Origin: Thermohalobaculum sp039030915 | GTDB taxonomy: Bacteria > Pseudomonadota > Alphaproteobacteria > Rhodobacterales > Rhodobacteraceae | Assembly (NCBI GenBank): GCA_039030915.1 | Contig: JBCCDG010000095.1 | Location: 1 to 16,022, forward strand | Length of the DNA: 16,022 bases | Reading direction: 5' to 3' | In this document: positions 14,881 through 16,022 of the stretch, one piece after another | Position numbering within the stretch: position 1 is the stretch's first letter | Layout of the letters: the number at the start of each line of letters is the position of its first letter | The notes under the pieces: generated by a model | Seen by the model: only the letters and a program-made list of their open reading frames with translations | What the model was told of the DNA's origin: nothing | Database searches by the model: none | Program-made: the position numbers and the translations under genes

Positions 14881-14896
14881 GGGCGCTTCGGCGCCC
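14881..14896. other. Perfect hairpin with a TTCG loop in the hbd leader region
   Basis: GGGCGC at 14881-14886, TTCG at 14887-14890 and GCGCCC at 14891-14896 make a six-bp stem with a four-base loop. Read on the plus strand the loop is UUCG, an extra-stable tetraloop; on the hbd strand it is CGAA. It lies immediately upstream of the hbd ribosome binding site. It could stabilise the hbd message or stop plus-strand transcripts. Confidence 0.55.
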
Positions 14897-14903
14897 AGCG
14901 CTT

Positions 14904-14928
14904 TATTGTGCGTTGCAACATAACAATA
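14904..14928. promoter_or_regulatory. Palindromic candidate operator upstream of hbd
   Basis: A perfect eight-bp palindrome, GTTGCAAC (14912-14919), is flanked by inverted arms TATTGT (14904-14909) and ACAATA (14923-14928), with spacers of two and three bases. The AT-rich arms stand out in this GC-rich DNA. The layout suggests a dimeric repressor site in the hbd/NYN divergent region. The regulator is not identified. Confidence 0.5.
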
Positions 14929-14948
14929 TCGGCGCGCTGCCGCGTTTG

Positions 14949-14976
14949 GCAAGGGCGCCCCTTGCACCGGCGGTGC
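14949..14976. promoter_or_regulatory. Two overlapping dyads upstream of the NYN gene
   Basis: GCAAGGG (14949-14955) and CCCTTGC (14959-14965) are perfect inverted arms around a three-base centre. Sharing two bases with it, GCACCG (14964-14969) and CGGTGC (14971-14976) are inverted arms around one base. They lie 41-68 bases before the GTG start. Protein binding or alternative RNA hairpins are possible. A TTGCAC at 14962-14967, followed after 17 bases by CATCGT, is a weak candidate promoter. Confidence 0.4.
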
Positions 14977-15016
14977 CGCAGAGCCATCGTCTCGCGACTT
15001 AAGTGTGGAGATTTGA

Positions 15017-15778
15017 GTGAGCACGAAACCCGGAAGTGCGGCCTTCGCGGTATTGATCGACGCCGACAATTCGAGCGCACGCCACGCCGATGCAATCTTC
15101 GAGGAGGTCGCAACATTCGGAGAGGCGATGATTCGCCGCATCTATGGCGATTTCGCCAGCGAGACGCTGAAGGGCTGGGACCGTGCCGTTCAGGCGCATG
15201 CGATTCTGCAGCAGCAGCAGCGAAACAACACGACGGGCAAGAACGCCGCCGACATCGCGCTGGTGATCGATGCGATGGACCTTCTCTACAAGGGCACGCT
15301 GGACGGTGTCTGCCTCGTCAGCTCCGACAGCGATTTCACCCGGCTCGCGCAACGTTTGCGCGAAGAGGGCCTGACGGTGATCGGCATCGGCGAGAAGAAG
15401 GCGCCCGAAGCCTTCCGAAACGCCTGCAATCGCTTCATCTTCGTGGAAAACCTGACGGCGCAGGGCGCACCGTCGACTGCGGACAAGCCGTCCGACAAGG
15501 AGGCGCCGAGCAAAGCTATCCCGTTGATCCGACGAGCGATCGCTGCGCTGGAAGATGACGATGGCTGGGTCAAGCTCGGCGCGATGGGACACAAGCTGCA
15601 CGCGCTCGTGCCGGACTTCGATACGCGAACCTATGGCGAGGCGAAGCTCAGCACGCTCGTCGAGAAAAGCGGCGCCTTCGAGATGAAGCGAAACGCGTCG
15701 AACCACTACGTGCTGAAGGAAATGCGCAAAGGTAAGAAGGCGCCGCAGAAGAAGCGTGCAGCGCCTTCCAAGTCTTGA
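15017..15778 (+). CDS. NYN-domain (PIN-like nuclease) protein with C-terminal OST-HTH/LOTUS domain
   Basis: Likely RNA-directed nuclease or RNA-binding regulator. The 253-residue protein opens with the NYN core: FAVLIDADNSS with Asp15 and Asp17, IYGDF at 42-46, Asp79 in KNAADIALVIDAMDLLY, and VSSDSDFTRLAQRLRE with Asp104 and Asp106, then GLTVIGIGEKKAPEAFRNAC, a LabA-like arrangement. The carboxylates form the expected metal site. After a linker at about 146-165, residues about 166-235 (IPLIRRAIAALEDDDGWVKLGAMGHKLHALVPDF and onward to YVLKE) match the OST-HTH/LOTUS fold, an RNA-binding winged helix. A lysine-rich tail ends the protein. The start is the GTG at 15017, with GGAG six bases upstream. 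It is on the opposite strand to both neighbours, etfA and hbd. The domain assignment is firm by motif; the RNA target is unknown. Confidence 0.9.
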   Translation: MSTKPGSAAFAVLIDADNSSARHADAIFEEVATFGEAMIRRIYGDFASETLKGWDRAVQAHAILQQQQRNNTTGKNAADIALVIDAMDLLYKGTLDGVCLVSSDSDFTRLAQRLREEGLTVIGIGEKKAPEAFRNACNRFIFVENLTAQGAPSTADKPSDKEAPSKAIPLIRRAIAALEDDDGWVKLGAMGHKLHALVPDFDTRTYGEAKLSTLVEKSGAFEMKRNASNHYVLKEMRKGKKAPQKKRAAPSKS

Positions 15779-15793
15779 GCCCAATCGCCCGGA

Positions 15794-15819
15794 CGGCGCC
15801 GACCTCGCGGCCGGCGCCG
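15794..15819. terminator. Candidate bidirectional hairpin between the NYN gene and etfA
   Basis: Two copies of the self-complementary octamer CGGCGCCG, at 15794-15801 and 15812-15819, can pair as an eight-bp stem with a ten-base loop. It lies in the 63-base gap between two converging genes. There is no T-tract on either side, so this would be an atypical terminator. Confidence 0.4.
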
Positions 15820-15841
15820 GGAGCGCGCGGTCTCGATGGCG

Positions 15842-16022
15842 TCAGCCGAGCTTTTCTTCGAGTTCTGGCATGATGTCGAAGAGGTCGCCCACTAGGCCAT
15901 AGTCAGCCACCTGGAAGATCGGGGCCTCGTCGTCCTTGTTGATGGCGACGATGACCTTCGAGTCCTTCATGCCTGCGAGGTGCTGGATCGCGCCCGAGAT
16001 CCCGACGGCGATGTAGAGGTCC
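15842..16022 (-). CDS. etfA: Electron transfer flavoprotein subunit alpha, C-terminal part
   Basis: ETF alpha passes electrons from acyl-CoA dehydrogenases to ETF:quinone oxidoreductase. Only the last 59 residues are in the window; the gene continues past the right edge. They include the FAD-binding wording DLYIAVGISGAIQHLAGM, then VIVAINKDDEAPIF and VADYGLVGDLFDIMPEL, the diagnostic ending of the family. The stop is TGA at 15844-15842. The gene is on the same strand as hbd, which lies about 1 kb downstream, and both serve fatty-acyl/butanoyl-CoA oxidation. In many relatives hbd directly follows etfA; here the plus-strand NYN gene intervenes. Confidence 0.97.
   Translation of the reverse strand, partial: DLYIAVGISGAIQHLAGMKDSKVIVAINKDDEAPIFQVADYGLVGDLFDIMPELEEKLG

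Overview
The window is a high-GC chromosomal segment, most likely from an alphaproteobacterium. The class is inferred from gene content and neighbourhoods I know from that group: argH, a small LptM-like lipoprotein, lysA and a TIGR02302/DUF4175 protein in one tight cluster; ftsEX followed by plsC; a zinc-ribbon protein divergent from ftsE; and etfA near a 3-hydroxybutyryl-CoA dehydrogenase. I cannot name a genus.

Layout. A reading frame on the minus strand runs off the left edge (1-262) and is not recognised. Next come ftsE-ftsX-plsC (2795-380, minus), whose genes overlap by four bases at each junction and link envelope division machinery to phospholipid synthesis. Divergent from ftsE is a 491-residue protein with an N-terminal MJ0042 zinc finger, a long acidic linker and a C-terminal membrane anchor (2984-4459). 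The minus-strand cluster argH-lptM-lysA-TIGR02302 (10309-4672) combines arginine and lysine/diaminopimelate synthesis with two probable envelope proteins. A TlpA-like thiol-disulfide oxidoreductase (10335-11057, plus) starts only 25 bases from argH.

A 493-base stretch without a convincing gene (11058-11550) lies between the convergent tlpA and cytochrome b561 genes. It holds a perfect 18-bp inverted repeat bounding 129 bp, which looks like a miniature transposable element, an IS remnant or a large stem-loop. Then come yceI-yceI-cytochrome b561 (13363-11551, minus), a probable quinone/redox module, and hbd-yaiI (14866-13506, minus). The right end has a plus-strand NYN nuclease-like protein with a C-terminal OST-HTH/LOTUS RNA-binding domain (15017-15778), lying between hbd and the 3' end of etfA (15842 to the edge). 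The hbd/NYN divergent region is rich in dyad symmetry.

Most of the window is core metabolism and envelope biology. I see no CRISPR array, intact insertion sequence, rRNA or tRNA gene. The parts most worth a second look are the 129-bp inverted-repeat element, the NYN-LOTUS gene with its dyad-rich upstream region, the double-YceI/b561 operon and the zinc-finger/linker/membrane protein next to ftsE.
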